Shown here one piece after another: positions 61,331-64,000 of a DNA stretch of 64,000 bases; the stretch's first letter is position 1; every line of letters starts with the position of its first letter. This DNA comes from Carex sylvatica (lineage: Eukaryota; Streptophyta; Magnoliopsida; Poales; Cyperaceae): contig CAXKVR010000044.1 of assembly GCA_964058845.1 (NCBI GenBank), positions 62,001 through 126,000 of the forward strand, read 5' to 3'. Under the pieces are notes generated by a model. The model was not told where the DNA came from and ran no database searches. It worked only from the letters and a program-made list of their open reading frames with translations. Both the position numbers and the translations under genes were made by a program.

Positions 61331-61625
61331 CACTACTAGAATTCAGGTTTACAAGAAATGTCTTTTTTCCATGGACTTCCCTTGCAAAAAGTCAGAAAAA
61401 AAAAAGAAAAAAGAAAAACTATTTGCATGGGATTACCATGCAAATACTACCGTAGCAACTACTTTCGTTGCAAATACTAAGTATTTGCATGGATATTTGT
61501 CTGGCTTTTTATATGACACTATCCTTTGCAAAAGGTGCACATGCAAATACTTCCAAAGTTGGCACCCATCATCAAGAGTATTTGCAAGACTAGCTAACAT
61601 GGGTCTCATCTGATTATCTGCAAAG
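61331..61625. mobile_element. CACTA-like left terminus with TTTGCATGG repeats
   Basis: Begins CACTACTAGAATTCAGG after ACTAT. The next 290 bp hold six or more copies of TATTTGCATGG / CCATGCAAATA / TTGCAAATACT in both orientations, as in CACTA sub-terminal regions. The matching right end is not in the window. The Trm10 copy-B duplication starts at about 61632. Confidence 0.65.
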
Positions 61626-61688
61626 CTAGTGAACGTTGACAACTTGAAACAAACCCTTATAAGAACTTTTTGCAACCATTATCAGTTA

Positions 61689-63614
61689 CTAAAGCACATT
61701 GTCTTCAGTAGTGTTATTATCTTCTGATGCAATATGTTCTCCGTCTTTAGTTTCTCTAATGCACTGCTTTTTTCTCAAATAGCCTTCCTCAACCTCATCT
61801 CCTTCCAAATCCTCTTTCTTGTCTTCTTTAGTTACTGCTACTAGATCTACTGCATCTGGAGTTGCAACCTTTTCTTCACCTAAGGTTTCTCCTTCAGCAT
61901 TATCTCTTTTCCTCTGTGGTATCACCTTAAAAAATGCACTCTTCCAGTTTCTTGTTTCAATAAAATTCAACATTATTTCAAAAACTTGGTTTACTGTAAG
62001 CACCTGAGGGGAAAAAAAAAAAAATTTCAACAAACAACCAAATAAGAGAGAAAGAAAATGATTAAACCATTTCTTATTGATATCCTATGCATGCTATATC
62101 CAATAGCTCAAACAAACTTCCCAGAATGTAACCTTCCTATATTAAATATTTAAATTAGAGACAAGAGAACTAAGCTAGGCTGTGAGCTATGTTGCACAAA
62201 ACCAAAAGCTAGGAATAAACACAAACTAAAATTTGTTAGCCGGTTTTGCATTGACCTATTAAACTCACATTGCCGTCAAATAAACCCCAATTAAGCAGTT
62301 GATCTTCAATCAACCCTGTGTGCAAGCAATCTTGTTCAAGTGACTCCAAATTATGAAAAAATACACCTTGAGTGAAACGAAATTTGTTTCATTTTACTCC
62401 TAACTGGATGTATTATACCTGAGAACTTGACATTTTCAAGTAATTTCCAATGGGCAATTTTGCAGATTTAATGCCTTGTTCTTTCGCCTTGTCCATGGTT
62501 ATCCCTTTAAATCTATTCCGATCAACCAACCCACCAATTATGTAAATACTCTTCGAATCAAGCTCCTCAAGAACATTTTCTGAATCAGCTGTCAAATAGA
62601 CAAGATTTTCCTTTAGGTCATTCAGGGCTTCAATATATGGGCTAGTCTCCTTTTCTATTATCCACTTGTCAAATCCAGGGATCTTTTGCAATCGTGCCTC
62701 CATTTCACCAGTACAGCCTGTCAGCCAGAGGTGGGTTGGATTTTTGGATCTACTGTTTGCAGCATAACAATACATTATCTGTAATTTATATATTATTTAT
62801 TCAGTTAGCATAAGTGACTATAACTTAATTTGGGCATTTGGGATCATTTTCCTATTTTAAAAAGCTAACTAGAAAACTAAGAAGTAAAATTATGTGAAGT
62901 AAATTGGGAAGGAGCCAAAACAGCTTGGGCACTGTACCAGCCTAGAGAGTCTCTTTGTAAATTGGGATGTTCAAGTAGCTGGCCAGTTCTTGGATATCGG
63001 CAATAAAGAAAATAAAATGCCATTTCCTGATTTCGGTCATGACAAGAATTTGGGGATTTGGAGGGAGGCACATAAATTTAAATTTACATTATCCAACATC
63101 CAAATTGTAAATAGTAAGGCGCAATTTTCACCATTAATACCCAGGTAACTAATGTACATCGCTCAAATTTTGAAAACAGAACGAAAAGAAAATGCACCTG
63201 CTGGGAGAGAGACTGTATTTCGTTAGCAGTCATGTGGTGCCCGAAATCGAGATCCAGCACAACCTTCTGACCGACCCCTGCTGCTTTCTTAAGCCGTTCG
63301 ATCTTGATCCGATGCTCCTCCTTATCTCGCTTAACCCGCTCCCACCTGGCTTCCTTTGTCGACTCAATCAGCTTTGCCTTCTCCTCAGGCGAGAGCGATT
63401 TGAGTTTCTCATCCCAATCGCGTCGGCGCTTTTCTTTATTCTCCGCTTTTCGCTGCTTCTCCGCCGCCTTCTTCTCGGCCTTGCGAGCAGTGATGCGCTC
63501 TAGCTTCAAAAGCTTCTTCTGAGCTGTTTTAGTGAGGGATTGGGTTGATTTTGGATCTGCGTTAGTGCCGTCGGCGGTGGCGGTGGCGTGGCTTTCTTCG
63601 CCGGGATCAGCCAT
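61689..63614 (-). CDS. TRM10-like: tRNA (guanine-9-N1)-methyltransferase, Trm10 family, copy B
   Basis: Paralogue of the gene at 42318-44277, with the same exon design: 63614-63198 (139 codons), 62778-62419 (120) and 62003-61689 (104 plus stop), 363 aa in all. Introns are 419 and 415 bp, GT-AG, phase 0. The Lys/Arg-rich N-terminal helix, [28 protein letters not shown] with D225, and [13 protein letters not shown] are all kept, so the enzyme should be active. The C terminus is nine residues shorter and the acidic tail differs by small indels. Upstream similarity with copy A extends past the start codon to about 63783. A CACTA-like terminus lies just beyond its 3' end. Confidence 0.92.
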
Positions 63615-63783
63615 GGGAGGCGGCGGCCGCTGTGGTGTGAGAGTGTAGTGTAGGATTTTCTTGAAGGGGTTAGGGGTTAATGCTTGAGGGTTATTTTACA
63701 AGTTAAGAATGCCTTCCAAGTTTGAAATAGAAAGTACAAGGTGCTCTTCAGCCCAAAACTATACAAGGCCCGTTTTACAATTT

Positions 63784-64000
63784 CTTACTATGATGCAGGT
63801 AGGGTTTAAGGAATTCGTATCCTCCGAGATATCTCAAACTTTGCGTGACTTTATGGAAATTCCCAACCGTTTAAATACGTTCTGCACGAATCTCTAAGCA
63901 AACATAATACTGACCCCCTACACCACCCCGAATAGGCACCGGACACGTCGGTCACGCAAAAGTTGAGACATCTCTGACGATATGCACTCGGGTTTAAGAG
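63784..64000. other. Window edge, unassigned
   Basis: Beyond the end of the Trm10 duplication. Somewhat GC-richer (CACCGGACACGTCGGTCACG). Nothing recognised. Confidence 0.35.

Overview
The window is nuclear DNA of a flowering plant, most likely a eudicot. It is AT-rich, the genes have GT-AG introns, the gene families are plant-specific (fasciclin-like arabinogalactan protein, DUF247, L-type lectin receptor kinase), and the space between genes is packed with plant transposons. I cannot name the species. No rRNA, tRNA or CRISPR was recognised.

Only five convincing host genes were found: an FLA1-like cell-surface glycoprotein (5392-7132, +, two exons), a DUF247 membrane protein (16004-17416, +, one exon), an L-type lectin receptor kinase (39703-41724, +, intronless), and two intact copies of a Trm10-type tRNA m1G9 methyltransferase (42318-44277 and 61689-63614, both -, three exons each). 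The two Trm10 genes come from a direct duplication of about 2.2 kb that includes introns and promoter. The second copy starts within about 10 bp of a CACTA-transposon end, so it may have been carried there by a transposon.

Most of the rest is mobile DNA, and many elements can be delimited exactly by their target-site duplications (TSDs). Positions 1-9.9 kb hold small MITEs, an LTR-like relic and the FLA gene. Positions 9.98-12.95 kb are a Mutator-like element with long terminal inverted repeats and a nested LINE tail. Positions 18.8-20.2 kb are a 125-bp tandem array. Positions 22.2-24.9 kb hold two hAT-type elements and a small Mutator-type MITE. Positions 25.7-29.6 kb are a broken hAT transposase split by two insertions, one of which carries two more. 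Positions 29.7-30.8 kb are an RTE-like LINE relic. Positions 30.98-32.82 kb are a short CACTA element full of sub-terminal repeats. Positions 35.4-37.0 kb are a second, unrelated hAT transposase pseudogene. Positions 45.19-50.69 kb are a 5.5-kb CACTA element with a decayed Ulp1-like protease. Positions 52.34-53.58 kb are three full-length palindromic elements placed end to end in TA microsatellite. Positions 53.7-55.7 kb hold a plant-mobile-domain relic, a 45-bp minisatellite and a MULE-like fragment. Positions 57.3-60.0 kb are a repeat element with a cluster of short GC palindromes.

The host genes do not form a pathway together. The main interest is the transposon architecture: a possible gene-carrying CACTA, a family of microsatellite-targeting fold-back elements, and a readable nest of insertions. 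All names rest on motif recognition by eye; no database search was run.
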